Below, piece by piece: positions 49,836 to 61,363 of a stretch of DNA of 64,000 nt. Each line of letters begins with the position of its first letter. Within the stretch, counting starts at the first letter, position 1. Made by a program: the position numbers and the translations under genes. The notes below the pieces were generated by a model that saw only the letters and a list, made by a program, of their open reading frames with translations, ran no database searches and had not been told where the DNA came from. Source of the stretch: Mermis nigrescens (taxonomy: Eukaryota; Nematoda; Enoplea; Mermithida; Mermithidae); NCBI GenBank assembly GCA_036768485.1, contig JAVLUZ010000340.1, positions 7,579,802 to 7,643,801 on the forward strand, written 5' to 3'.

Positions 49836-52583
49836 TTGCTATGTAATTCTCGTAGTATTGTGAATAAGTTAGGGGAACTTCACTTTCTGTTAAATACTGC
49901 AAAATTCGATATATTATTTTTTTGTGAAACCTGGTTAAATGAATCTATTTCCGACAGTCTATTATGTCCGTTAAAAAATTATATTATTCTCCGATCAGAT
50001 CGTAAGAATAAGCGGGGAGGTGGAGTTTTAATTTTTGCTAAACCTCATCTTTATGCTCGATGCGTTAAAGTTCCTGCTTCTCTGTTTGTGTCTGATACTT
50101 TAGTAGTTGAAATTTTAAAAGGTGGAGATGTTATAAGATGTTTGTTAGTTTATAGACCTCCTCAGTATGATTTTGATACTGCACTTCGGATATGTAATTT
50201 AATTGAATGGGCTACTAATAGTTGTCATCCCGTTATTATAGTAGGGGATCTAAATTTGCCTAAAATTGATTGGTTTCATGGTACTTTTACATTTAATCCA
50301 TTAAACGAATTATTTTTTGATTACTTATCAGCTAGTGGTCTGCAACAGTTAGTTAAAGAAAATACTCACGATAATACTTTGATTGATGTAGTATTTGCTG
50401 CATATAACGTTTTTAATATCCAGGTTCTTCCTCCTTTTTCAACAAGCGACCATAATTCGATTTCTTTTGAAATTTTAACTAGAACTTTTCAAGATGGAGA
50501 TAAACCTAGCTTAAATTTCAATAAAGCGGACTACGAGAGTATAGCTACTTTTTTATCCTCTGTTTCTTGGCCTGACATTTTTTCTACATGCTCAACAGTT
50601 AATGACATGTATAATGTTTTTTTAAGTATATTAAATCCTCTTATTTTTAGTTTTGTACCTACTTTTAGGGCTAAATTAAAATTTAAATACCCTAAAAGCT
50701 TACATAAATTATTTCTTAAAAAACGTTCTCTATGGGATAAGTATAAAAGGTGTAAAACTCCAGGAACTAAAGTTAAATATCGAAATCATTGTAAGGCTCT
50801 ACGTAGAACTATTCATAATTATTTCTCTTCTCAAGAAAACAAATTGCTCAAGAATAATAATCCTAAAGCTTTCTATACTTTTGTAAATAATAGGTTAAAA
50901 AGTCGCAGTGAAATTCCTCCTCTAACATTTTCTGATAATAATGTTATAACCGATTCATTACGCAAGGCTAACATTTTTAATGATTATTTCGCTTCAGTGT
51001 TTTCTAGTGACATTACTAACGCGAATTTTCTTTTTCAGAAGCGCTGTGATTTTTCGCTTTCTGACATTATTTTTAGTGAGGATCGCGTATTGGAAGCCAT
51101 TAACCATCTAAATACGTCTATTGCAGTTGGCCCCGATGGCATATGTAATCTTTTTATTAAAAAATTGTCGTTTCAAATGATAAAGCCGTTAGTTAGTATT
51201 TTCACTGTATCTTTTCTGTCTGGAAATATTCCCGAGCTTTGGAGCATGGCACATGTTATTCCAATATTAAAAAAGGGGGATCCAGCATTAGTGGATAATT
51301 ACAGGCCCGTTTCTCTTTGTTGTTCTATTGCCAAAATTATGGAAAGAATTATTAATAGTCAATTGTTAGACTTTCTTAAGGTTAATAAACTAATATCTCC
51401 TTTTCAATTTGGTTTTCAAAAGAATAAATCTTGTGAAACACAATTGTTAAAGTGTAAATTTTCATGGATTCAGTCGTTAGCTAAAAAAGAAACTGTTGAT
51501 ATAATATATTTAGATTTCTCTAAAGCTTTTGATAAAGTAAATATGGAAAAACTTCTTATTAAGTTAAACGGATATGGAATAAACGGTAATTTGTATGCAT
51601 GGTTAAAGGCCTATTTGTTTAATCGTTCCCAATGTGTTCGCGTTAATCAGTCTTTTTCAGATTATGTGCCTGTTACCAGCGGTGTCGTCCAAGGAAGTGT
51701 CCTTGGACCTACGCTCTTTTCGATTTTTATAAATGATATATGTGATAATATTTGTAGTACGGTTTATATGTTCGCAGATGATATCAAAATTTTCAATATT
51801 AGTCGTAACTGTAAATTATTACAGTCTGATTTAGATAAGATTATTGACTGGGCAATTGCATGGGATTTACCTATTTCTCGAACCAAAAGTCAAGTTCTAT
51901 ATTTGGGTAATAATAATCAAAAAGCTGTTTATAGACTAAATGGGGAAATTATTTCTAGTGATCCGTTTGTCCGTGATTTAGGAGTTTTGATTCCTCGAAA
52001 TTTAAAATTTAAGGAACATTATAATTCTTTGATTAAAAAAGCTTTCTTTAGATGTATTTTAATACGCAAATCATTTTTTTCGCGTGATAAAGGTAATCTT
52101 GTTAAAGCTTATAGTTGTTATGTTAGACCTTTATTAGAGTATTGTTGCAGTGTATGGAACCCCTCTTATCTTAAGGATATAGATAGATTGGAAGCTGTTC
52201 AACGTAGATTCACTAAATATATTTTTGGCTATAATAATATTTTTTCTTACGAGGATCGTTTAACACAACTTAAATTGTGCAGACTTGAATTAAGACGCTT
52301 GCAGATTTGTCTGTGTATGATGTATCAAATTATTTGTCATAAATCATGTTTGGAAGCTGATGATTTTTTTGTATTTAATCATAATATTACCCGTAGCATT
52401 AATAGATTTAAATTAGTCATACCTACTGTACATTCTAATTTAGAAAAGTTTGATTTCTTTTACAAATACATCGCAGTTTGGAACGATCTTCCTGACTTCA
52501 TTGTTTCTTCCCCTAACCTAAACATATTTAAATCTAGATTAGCAAACTTTGATTTATCTAGATATCTTGTGGGGCGCGCGTAA
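49836..52583 (+). CDS. LINE ORF2: APE endonuclease plus reverse transcriptase, about 915 aa
   Basis: This enzyme nicks target DNA and reverse-transcribes the element's RNA. The N-terminal APE-type endonuclease shows CNSRS (3-7), CETW (30-33), YRPP (106-109), GDLN (137-140) and SDH (204-206). The reverse transcriptase shows LDFSKAFD (559-566), GVVQGSVLGP and the catalytic FADD (646-649). The C-terminal part has SYLKDIDRLEAVQRRFTKY, typical of CR1/Jockey-clade elements. No stop interrupts it. The frame is open back to TAG at 49797 but has no in-frame ATG upstream of the endonuclease motifs, so position 49836 (a TTG) is only a convenient limit. The true start may be mutated or non-AUG. Confidence 0.92.
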   Translation: MLCNSRSIVNKLGELHFLLNTAKFDILFFCETWLNESISDSLLCPLKNYIILRSDRKNKRGGGVLIFAKPHLYARCVKVPASLFVSDTLVVEILKGGDVIRCLLVYRPPQYDFDTALRICNLIEWATNSCHPVIIVGDLNLPKIDWFHGTFTFNPLNELFFDYLSASGLQQLVKENTHDNTLIDVVFAAYNVFNIQVLPPFSTSDHNSISFEILTRTFQDGDKPSLNFNKADYESIATFLSSVSWPDIFSTCSTVNDMYNVFLSILNPLIFSFVPTFRAKLKFKYPKSLHKLFLKKRSLWDKYKRCKTPGTKVKYRNHCKALRRTIHNYFSSQENKLLKNNNPKAFYTFVNNRLKSRSEIPPLTFSDNNVITDSLRKANIFNDYFASVFSSDITNANFLFQKRCDFSLSDIIFSEDRVLEAINHLNTSIAVGPDGICNLFIKKLSFQMIKPLVSIFTVSFLSGNIPELWSMAHVIPILKKGDPALVDNYRPVSLCCSIAKIMERIINSQLLDFLKVNKLISPFQFGFQKNKSCETQLLKCKFSWIQSLAKKETVDIIYLDFSKAFDKVNMEKLLIKLNGYGINGNLYAWLKAYLFNRSQCVRVNQSFSDYVPVTSGVVQGSVLGPTLFSIFINDICDNICSTVYMFADDIKIFNISRNCKLLQSDLDKIIDWAIAWDLPISRTKSQVLYLGNNNQKAVYRLNGEIISSDPFVRDLGVLIPRNLKFKEHYNSLIKKAFFRCILIRKSFFSRDKGNLVKAYSCYVRPLLEYCCSVWNPSYLKDIDRLEAVQRRFTKYIFGYNNIFSYEDRLTQLKLCRLELRRLQICLCMMYQIICHKSCLEADDFFVFNHNITRSINRFKLVIPTVHSNLEKFDFFYKYIAVWNDLPDFIVSSPNLNIFKSRLANFDLSRYLVGRA

Positions 52584-52720
52584 AACTTGTCATTCCATTG
52601 ACTCGCATGTCCCTTTACTAATTCGTAATTGCATTTATTATATATCTTGTCATTTCGTATTTTAACTGTTGGTATTAGTAATAAAATTTTCTTTCTTCTT
52701 CTTCTTTTAGAAAAGTTTAT

Positions 52721-55700
52721 TTGTCCCCCTACCGAAAAAACAAAATCCTGGATATGGGTCCGCTCCCTTCGCTTGGCTACTCCACTTACGAAGCCTGAGA
52801 GCGAGACCAGCGCATACGCGACGTTCGCATGAACTCCTCTACAGTAAGGAGAGAGAGAGTTTAAGTATTGCTATTGCAATAAATCATACCACTTGGCTTG
52901 AGCTGTTTACGCGCACTTAAATTCAAGCTGTTTTCGCGCGCTTAATCACACTAACTTTTCGCTAGGTTCCAATATGAAATTTAATTTCGATAAATTTACA
53001 CTAGAATTTAGTTTTAGTTCTGCGGATTACTGAACATAATACTAAACTTTTGCGTTACTTCACCGATTTTTTTTAAGAGTGTTGTAAATAGGCACGCCCA
53101 AACACGTTCAGCAATGACTCTGAAGTCTATAAATAAGGATTCTTACGACTGAAATATAGTTTCTGACAAACGTCAAAGTTTACTATGACCAACATTGTTA
53201 AATCTCGTATTATTGGTCTCAGTGGGGCTTCTAAGGAGCCTGAATCGGCAGACACCAGTGATTTTTTTTGGTACCTGATTCAAATCGATCGCAGCTTCCG
53301 AAGCGCAAGCTGCACCTATACTGTATGTGATAAATTGTTTACACGTCAAGGCAGGTTAGTAGAGCATTAAAATTCTACGCATTTAGGATTCAAAGAGCGC
53401 ATACTTAATTTTTATTTTTTTGCACTTTCTGAACTAAATGAGACAATTTGGCGCCGCCGTTTTGGCGTCACCTCAGTTTAGCACCACCGGTTCGCCGCCA
53501 AGACAATTTGGCGCTGCTGTAGAGGAAGGATCAGAATTCCTGTGCAGTAAAGGACAAGTTTTTTCAAATTTTCTCATGAATGTTATCACCGTGGAAGAGA
53601 GCAGATTTTAAACAGAAAAGTTGCAACTTTTACGGGCATAATTTCTAAATAGAGAACCCGTGCTTTTCACAGCATGTACAAAGTATATATTCTTTCTGAA
53701 GCATAACTGCTTACTCGCCCATTTAGAACATTTTATGGAGAGCATGATTCTTTTAATCCCTTTCTTCAAAAGATCGGATATTTATTTTGTACCTATTACA
53801 ATCTTGTGGGTTATAAGATTTGCTGGCATCACAATCGATGAGTATTCATTTGTGTACGACTGAAAAACTATAGAAAAATAGAAAATTGAGAAAAAAAATT
53901 TAGATGCATTTAATTATCTCACTAAATTCGGAGATATTCTAAAAGTGATTTATACCATCACTTAGAGAATTGAATAGGCTTCTAGAATCTGTATTATACT
54001 TTAATTATAAATGAAATGCAAATAATTAATAATAATACAAAGAGTGTGGCGCCAAACCGATCTGGCGCCATAACGGCATCGCCAAACCGGCTGCGCCAAT
54101 GTTGTGGCGCTAAAACATCGTAGACCCTTCTTAGAATTTATGCACGAAGTTATGTGAAATACACTAAAGTTCAAAGAAGGCGTACTTTATTTTTATTATT
54201 TTCTGCACTTTCTGAATAAGAAGCGAGAGGGAGCTGGCAAGGCAAACAGGAAAAGAGGTAAAAGCCCGTTTTCCATCGCCCCAACGTGTAAACTTTAAAG
54301 TGCTACTAATTCTGTATTGACTTTATATGAACGCGGCCAAATTCTGCGTATTCCAGCGCTTAAAACCTAAAAGCTGACCTAAATTCTCAACAATAGCTGT
54401 GAGGTCGCAACTTATAATCAGCGAACAGGGCAGTCGGAAAGTCGACGAAAACGTGTTTTTTCAACTACAGACCCTTACACTTAGCGTACTGTAGATCAAA
54501 TACCAGCGCTAATTTTAGAAAGAATTGTTTTCAGATGAATTAATGCTCTACAATTGAAAAGCATCAGCTTATATTAATTATTTAAATTGAGATATCTACA
54601 GGCGGCAGAATAAAACAATTTTAATTCAATATTTGTCTTTTTGAAGGGCTATGAGTTTATTATTGTACAAAAGTTTGATCTCCAGATCCTGACCTACACA
54701 TCATGGGCAATATTTCTGAAAAGATTGCCATTTTGCAAGAAATTAATAGAGCTTTGGATTTTGGTGTACTCTTTGCACGCTCATTTCTATTTAGGCTTTG
54801 AGTGTAAAGTAATATAAAAACACGAAGCGATTGTCTTTAATATATTCTTTCGTTTAAAAAAGCGCGCTTCTTATACGTGTCCTATTATAGCTGTAGGCAT
54901 GGGGATGTAGAGGTACCCAAGTTTGTTACGCACTTTGGCGCTACCTGATAATAGATTCGTCGACAATAGGCATGACATGGCCTAATTTCGACAGGTTTGT
55001 CCTAGCTATAGTGAACGTTTATATCTTTTAGAACAAAAATCCAGTGCGGGTAGCAGTGTCGAATCCTATTGAAATCTAAACATTTACTTTATTGAACGAA
55101 AGTCAAAAGTTTATGGCAACAAATAGATTTATCGCGAAATTCACTACAAAGGACCTGATTGAAAGGTGAAATTATCACCTCATAACAGTTTTAAGCACCT
55201 TCACGTGCGTAAAACCTTTCCGTTCCGTTTTAACATTTCCCATAAGTTATGGCAATCTGTTCGCCCGACCTCGCTTTGATGGATTGAGGTGCACTTCGCC
55301 TAGACTCTTGCCGCTGTGTAGATTGCGGTGACAGTCACATGATTAAAGGCAGGAAATGTGGCAGCTTGGTTTATCTCTGATGACCTCGCCTGTTTATGAT
55401 TTTTTACATTTTTTGTGTATTTTTTCTGTAGATACTCCTGCTTATTTCTTCACGTTTCACCTAAACTCTTGCGCCTCATAAAACACGTAATTTCTCATAA
55501 AATAATGCTTTTAGGTAGATTTGTGCTATTTCTCGCGTCCTTTTGTTTCATCCATACTAATTGCACGCTTCGCTTCTACCTCTTTCTTCCTTTTTCACTT
55601 CTTATTGACTTATTCATTACTCCCATTAGTTTTTGTCTTTTCTACTAAAATATACTTTTTCTCGCTTTTTTGTCGCATTGATGACGTCCTGTTATTTCAG

Positions 55701-58060
55701 TAGAACTAATTAATAGTCTAGCAAGTGTAATGCAAAGTTTGGATCAAATAATCACAAGTTATATACTGTTTGACGAGCAATCGCATTCGCTTTCTTTTGA
55801 TCAGTATATTTAGTTGCTTTCTTACATGTGCATTAATTCAACAATGTTTATAAAAAACAAATGTATTGTTTTTAAGGTACATCCTGTAGAAGGATAGAGA
55901 AAGGTCAGAAACTAAAACAAAATATGTCTTTTACGCCAACTACTATTTTTGAACTCAAAAAAGGCACTTTAAAAAAGCTTTTTAGGCTTCGCCCATCTTG
56001 AATTTCAATCTGTAGAGCTTGTCTGGTTTTGACGCTTCAAAACCTGACCGCCCTTCGAGAATCCGGTACAGTCCTCCAGATTTTAGCTTTTAGAACTTTC
56101 CAGACCTGGAAAATTCGATCGCTACGCGTTTAGGTTTTCGTTCCTACCCCGACTAATTCAAAAGACCTTCCAGAATGAAATCTTTGACAGCTTTTTATAT
56201 TTTTTATCTTTTTCTCATCTATTGGAAGCCATTTATTATCCAATTAAAGCACTTGACGTAAATTTAATTTTTCTCAGACGCTGATGACCGCCCATTTCCG
56301 TTTTACTAGTGTATGACGATTCATGGTGACACCTGCATATGTGAGTCTGTTTATTAATAATTTATAATTTACTATTAATCTGTTAGTAGTTCAGGCCTAA
56401 TTATACTAATTTTGGGTCGACTGTTTGTCATATAATGATTCCAAGTAACGAACAACTCAAGATGTCTTATTTTTATTACTTACTTTGTGAGTGACCCGTT
56501 TTTACAGTTTAAAAAATATATAGCACGAGCGGACGCGCATTTATTTCACGCAGATTTCAAAACTACATAACACATGACTACCTAGTTGTGTACTTAAATG
56601 AGTCAAAGAACGTGACTTTCGTTGCCGCATTAAGCGATTTATTCGCATACAAACATGAATAATAGGACGCTTAAACTGAATTGTTTGCATAAGTGTTCTA
56701 TTTATTTGAATATTTTAGATTTGCATAAGTCACAAGAACTCATTATTTTTTCTAAACATTGGTTCACGTATATATAAGGCGTGCACAAAAGATTAGTCGA
56801 ACTGTACTCGTCCCTGCGAACATAATTTTAAGCTTTGTGTACTAGCCGGTCGGGACTAATGGTTCTGCATTCTAACCGTAATTTCATTTTGAGACGTTAT
56901 CCCTAGCTTCCGTAGATTGAAACGTTTTCGACTTTTAGTATTCTTGATATCGTAGTCCATTATTTAAGACTCATTAGGATAAGATTAGATTAGCTATTTT
57001 ATGTACGAAAGGGTGTTTTGGTTTTGCATTTTTTCATTTTTATTTATAGTTTTAATTCCATCATTATTTTGCATTTGCATTATCATTTTTTTTATCATTT
57101 TTGCATTTTATTTCATAACCGAAAAAATTAATATAGGTACTAAAAATGAAGCAGAAAAGATTACTTAGCATTTCTTCTGTTCTGAAATACTAAATATACC
57201 AAATAAAGTCAAATCTGCATGTCGGGAACTTTTTCCTATTCACCTTTCATATCTTTAATCCAGCAGGCCCGTGTCCTCGATTCGCCCAACGGATGAGGGT
57301 GGACCTAAGATAATATGGTTTATACACTTATATGAATTCGTTGGAATAGCCAGTAAAAACCGCATTTTTCGACGTTTTTTTACATGCTCTATCCACTATA
57401 GTCATATAAACAGGAGCTATCGAGAAAAATTTTCTACTTTCTAAACGGGCTGATGAAATGCGTTGTTCCTGATTGCACTTGGTGCAAAATTATGAAATAT
57501 ACTTTGATCGCTAAGGGCCGAAAATTTGGAAATTTTATGCAATTTTTCCACCTTTCCGTGCATAATCTACCAGTAGCGAATTGCAGTATATTCGACCTTC
57601 TTCGTTCCAGAGCCTTTTTCTTTGGTTAGATAAATGACTAGAATTGCTTTCGTGTCCTTCTATTTTATAGTTCAAGTTGATCGTGGTTAATACTTAGCGC
57701 TGTCTAGTGAAAAATCAGAAAACGGAACTTAGCAATAATGAAATGAGACAAGAATTGATGAGTCATGCGTTTTTTTATGCTCATTTGATCAAAAAATACT
57801 TGACAAAGCAATGAACGACACTTGCATTAGCAATGTAAGTGTATTGCGAAAGCATTTAAAAGTGAATAAACGGCGAAAAGTAGTAAAAACGAGAAAAAAT
57901 AGTGAAAAATCTGTATGCAGCAAAAAACCTTGGTGCATTATAAGTTTAGCTACTTTTAATTCATTACCGCAACAAGAGTGACTTTCTGCGAGAGAGCTGC
58001 GATGCTAGTTGTACATAGAAATACACGTACATGTATTTGCAGAAAATCATTTCGAGAAAT
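52721..58060. other. Long stretch without a supported gene
   Basis: AT-rich. 53440-54115 is bounded by clusters of TTGGCGCC/GGCGCCAA. Segments around 53380-53430 and 54160-54225 share CTGCACTTTCTGAA and neighbouring bases in direct orientation. Otherwise I see nothing coding. Confidence 0.5.
53440..54115. repeat. Region bounded by GGCGCC-rich clusters, possible element
   Basis: The left cluster (53450-53515) has TTTGGCGCCGCC and CGCCAAGACAATTTGGCGC. The right cluster (54048-54112) has GTGGCGCCAAACC and TCTGGCGCCATAACGGC, in inverted sense. No TSD fixed. Confidence 0.45.
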
Positions 58061-58231
58061 TATAGTCTGTTTCACATAACTTCGTGCATAAATTCTAACA
58101 ATTTTCTATCGACTGTAAGCCGAGGGTTACGAAAATTATATATCAGATCAATGCTACAATCGCAATCTGTCAGCTTATTGTCTGAGATAGTTTTAAAATA
58201 TATTGACCGAAGTCGTGTGAAACAGACTATA
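58061..58231. mobile_element. 171-bp palindromic MITE just upstream of a candidate gene
   Basis: Starts TATAGTCTGTTTCACATAAC and ends GTGTGAAACAGACTATA, with a TA at each edge. Part of its left arm also occurs inverted at 54127-54165. It lies 73 bases before the ATG at 58305. Confidence 0.78.
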
Positions 58232-58304
58232 GACAAAATAAATTGTTGTCCTTTCAAAGCATCATTTGTTGCAAATATTACCATCGACCATTCTTCCTAA
58301 CGTG

Positions 58305-58444
58305 ATGGCTGCAGTCCTTTCTTCTGCCATGTTTGTTCTACTATTGCAAATAAATTGTGGTATTAACAGAATTATGTGCCATGTAATACCAGGAACGGAA
58401 AATCAAGAATTAACGACGTTAAGCTCGACAGAAAATTCAAGTCG
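58305..58444 (+). CDS. Candidate secreted protein, exon 1 (signal peptide)
   Basis: The ATG at 58305 opens MAAVLSSAMFVLLLQINCGI, a convincing signal peptide with a hydrophobic core. It continues NRIMCHVIPGTENQELTTLS STENSS and stops in phase 2 at the strong donor CG|gtaagt. It has one N-glycosylation site (NSS) and two cysteines. I do not recognise a family. Support comes from the signal peptide, the strong donor and the phase match with the next exon. Confidence 0.55.
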
Positions 58445-59662
58445 GTAAGTGGATGCAGCACGCAATAGCCAAAACACCATTTTTTATATGAAAATTTTTC
58501 GGAAATTAGCATGTTACCATTTTATATAAAAATCAGCGCAAGTAATCATGAAAAAATTAGAAATATGTATCGCATCACTCTGCCTACAGTGGGAATGCTG
58601 AAAATCCATAAAAAAACCGGTGTAAAACAGATGTATTCTTTGTGTTTCTAGTCAGATGCGCTGTTCAGAGGAAAGTCATACATGGGCAGCAAACAGAGTT
58701 CGGAGAGTAGACTGGGAAAAAATCACAAAAAAAGACCAAAATTGCATTTTGGTGGATCTGCTGAATTTTATGAGGTTCCCTTCAACATGTGTGGTTTAGA
58801 CGGAAAATTTCTGTAAGGTTGTTTTCATTCCGGCAATGTAAACCCCAAGATTTTCTTGAAAATGACATTTCATCTAAGTTTTTTGTGCATTTTTTTGTCA
58901 GTCAATTATGCCTAGAAAGCGAGATTTTTTAAATGAATTGAACAAAAATTTTTTTATCAGACAGTTTCATCCCTTCTTGTCTTAAAATCGTTTTCATAAA
59001 GAAGCATAACATAATTACAGCCCTTTTATTTAGATCAAGAATCAACCAGTAAAAAGTTGATAAGGCCGAATAATAGTGAGTGACTTGCGTAGGGCATTAG
59101 AACTGAAGTATTTATAATTACAGATGTCTCAAAGAAAAAATTGTGTTGGTAAATTAATACGACCTAAAAATGCCTCTATTTTAGTTTTTATTTGTGATCG
59201 TTTAAGAGACAGGTTTTTTCAAATTTTTTATTTTTGACAATTCTGTTTTATGCTGAACAATTATGTCGGTTTAGAGTTTGCGCGAAGTTTGCCAGCTAGA
59301 ACTTCCATCAAGCAATTTCTCGAATCGAAGTCACATGTGGGCGTAGGGGAAGTTTGGGGGTATGCACCCCCAAGAAGTTCGAATTCCGTCCCCCCAGTTA
59401 GCAGAGTACTCCCCTAAGAATTCAATTTTTGAACATTTTTGTTTTGTTTTTTTCATAATTTTTTGAAGCCAATGGATTGTGCTCGATGAGAAACGTTTAA
59501 ACATAGTGTTTTGCGCCATATAAGCATTTAAACGGACCATTTTTTGACCTTTGAAAAATCCTGCACACCCCCAGAATTTTGATGCTGCTCACCTATGATT
59601 GCAATTTAGAAGTCTGTGATAATTTTCCTCACAATTTTTCAAATCTAGAATGCTGCTTTTAG
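58445..59662 (+). other. Intron 1 of candidate secreted-protein gene
   Basis: GT-AG intron (gtaagt to gctgcttttag). It contains a decayed CACATGTGGGCGTAGG-family MITE at about 59332-59599. Confidence 0.45.
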
Positions 59663-59907
59663 CTGTGTAACGAGAGAAGTTACTAATAGCCTGCCCGAAG
59701 CCATAACTTTTCTGCTTCCACCAGCGTGTTATCCGCCGTACAATGATGCTATAAGCAAACTAAAAGTAACACTGCCGAGTGGAGAGACAAAATCTATAGG
59801 CGTTTATGGCGACGAAAGGATATCGTACGAAAAAGCTGATACGTTGATAAATACTACTATAACTTGGGGAAGCCGTAATCCCATCGTAATCAAGCGTGTC
59901 ACATTAA
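59663..59907 (+). CDS. Candidate secreted protein, exon 2
   Basis: After gctgcttttag one base completes an Arg codon with exon 1. It reads CVTREVTNSLPEAITFLLPP and ACYPPYNDAISKLKVTLPSG, then ETKSIGVYGDERISYEKADT and LINTTITWGSRNPIVIKRVT L. It is open over 81 codons, higher in GC than its flanks, and ends in phase 1 at gtacgt. The alternating polar/hydrophobic pattern suggests an extracellular beta-sandwich. It has one NTT glycosylation site and two cysteines. Function unknown. Confidence 0.58.
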
Positions 59908-60179
59908 GTACGTAGTATGTATATTTTTATAATATTGCATTATTATATTATCCTAAACATTATAATAGTGCAAGAGTATAAAAGTAGCTACTTATATCAG
60001 AGTGCTCAATATGCATGCGCTCTACGGGAATAAAGGGAGGGGTGGGAATGAAATGTTAAGATGCCTTTATTGGGCTCAAAACGGTAGGCACACGTCAAGA
60101 ACTTCGTTTTAGGCGTTTATGACGAAAATATACCAGAAAAATTTTATTAAATTGAACAAAGTATAGTCAGTAAATGAAT

Positions 60180-60633
60180 ACCGTATTTATTATTATATGC
60201 AGCGTCCTCAAATAAACGGTGCATCTTCCGGATGAAAAAATTAATAAACAGCGCTCTCTAATGAACGACTTGCCGTTTATTGGAGATCCTGTATATACTT
60301 AATCGAAAGTAGTAAAAACTGCTTTAATTGTCCTTAAATACAATCAAATACATCGTCATCTATTAAAATGATTTGAAGAGAATGTACTTGATTTGAATTT
60401 TTTTAAAATTTGGAGTTAAATAATAGAATCTGTGAAGCTAAAGTATCATGATCTTTTTTGCTCAAACGCAAGCGTTTTAAGCTTTTAAACAAAATTAATG
60501 CGCAAATTGATACAATCTGTAAAGAAAACAATAATTAAGAGTGCCCTCTGGTAAACGGCACCCTGCAATAAACGGCGTGCAAAAGGGACATTGAAGAAAT
60601 AAACAGCACGCCGTTTATTAGAATAAGTACGGT
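60180..60633. mobile_element. ACCGTATTTATT element inserted in a ~400-bp MITE copy
   Basis: Left ACCGTATTTATT, right AATAAGTACGGT, with subterminal CAAATAAACGG and CCGTTTATTAG. The flanks (60000-60175 and 60636-60800) are the two halves of one copy of the 35365-type MITE. Confidence 0.65.
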
Positions 60634-61265
60634 GTATGGCCCCGAAAAGTTTGAACTTTTGGGCAAAAAAATTGCTAAATCGATTAAAACATCGCCCTTT
60701 CTATAAAATTTTTCGGGAATTTGCGAATTCTGGGAGGACTAAAGAATTTCTGGGAGGGAGTTGAATACCTTTCTGAGAAGTGAACTTCCAGATAATGTGC
60801 ATACGATGCACAGCAAAAGTCAAGATGGCCAAATTAGGGGTTCGAAAATTTTTTAAGCATCGTTGATCATACTGTTCAACCACAGCACGCGCAAATCTGA
60901 ATGAGATTGTGTTGCATGGATAAGGTTAGGATACGTAAGCACTTGTAGAGCCTATGGCTGTTGTAACAGCAAGCAGTGACAGCAAGAAAATTCTAGGGAG
61001 GTCAGTATGGGTAAAATCGCCAAAAATAACACTGAAAATAGAATTCTGGGGGTTACAGTAATATGTGGGTAATGAGGGTTTCAATTTCTCCAATGGTGGA
61101 GATAACCCCTCCCACCCCGTCCGCGCCAATGTTTGGTGATGAGCACAAATGAGCGAAAGGCGTGATCGATTAGGACGTTGGATCTCCGTAAAAAGTCGAA
61201 AGCACCCTCGGGTCAGGTAGAGCCCCAAGTCAAATTTTTAACGACTTATTGCAGCTTCGCTTTAG

Positions 61266-61363
61266 CAAATCCTCATAATTTGGTTACTGTCAACGTGCAT
61301 ATGGTGACAATGATCGGCAATCAAAATTCTGATCTTTTTGTGTCAAAAAATTGCTTTTTTTAG
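61266..61363 (+). CDS. Candidate secreted protein, possible last exon
   Basis: After gcagcttcgctttag the phase (two bases) matches exon 2 and yields Thr. It then reads NPHNLVTVNVHMVTMIGNQN SDLFVSKNCFF and TAG. The run LVTVNVHMVTMI has a beta-strand pattern continuing exon 2. With this exon the protein is about 160 residues. A donor (gtgtca) before VSK could instead lead to a further exon. Confidence 0.35.

Larger units (their letters stand above)
49300..52720 (+). mobile_element. CR1/L2-like non-LTR retrotransposon, 5'-truncated
   Basis: Contains an ORF1 remnant, an intact endonuclease-reverse transcriptase frame and a short 3' UTR with AATAAA-like GTAATAAAATT and a TTCTTCTTCTTC tail near 52690. 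The 5' limit is uncertain. It probably copied itself by target-primed reverse transcription. Confidence 0.85.

Noticed and set aside
53185..53370. Short plus-strand frame ending with a C-X4-C-X3-F-X5-L-X2-H pattern like half a zinc finger
   Set aside because: The second histidine and neighbouring fingers are missing and there is no splice donor, so chance or a decayed fragment is more likely.
53380..54225. Possible LTR retrotransposon from direct repeats near 53380 and 54170
   Set aside because: Only short stretches match, with no TG...CA ends, primer site or polyprotein. An insertion or duplication is a simpler reading.
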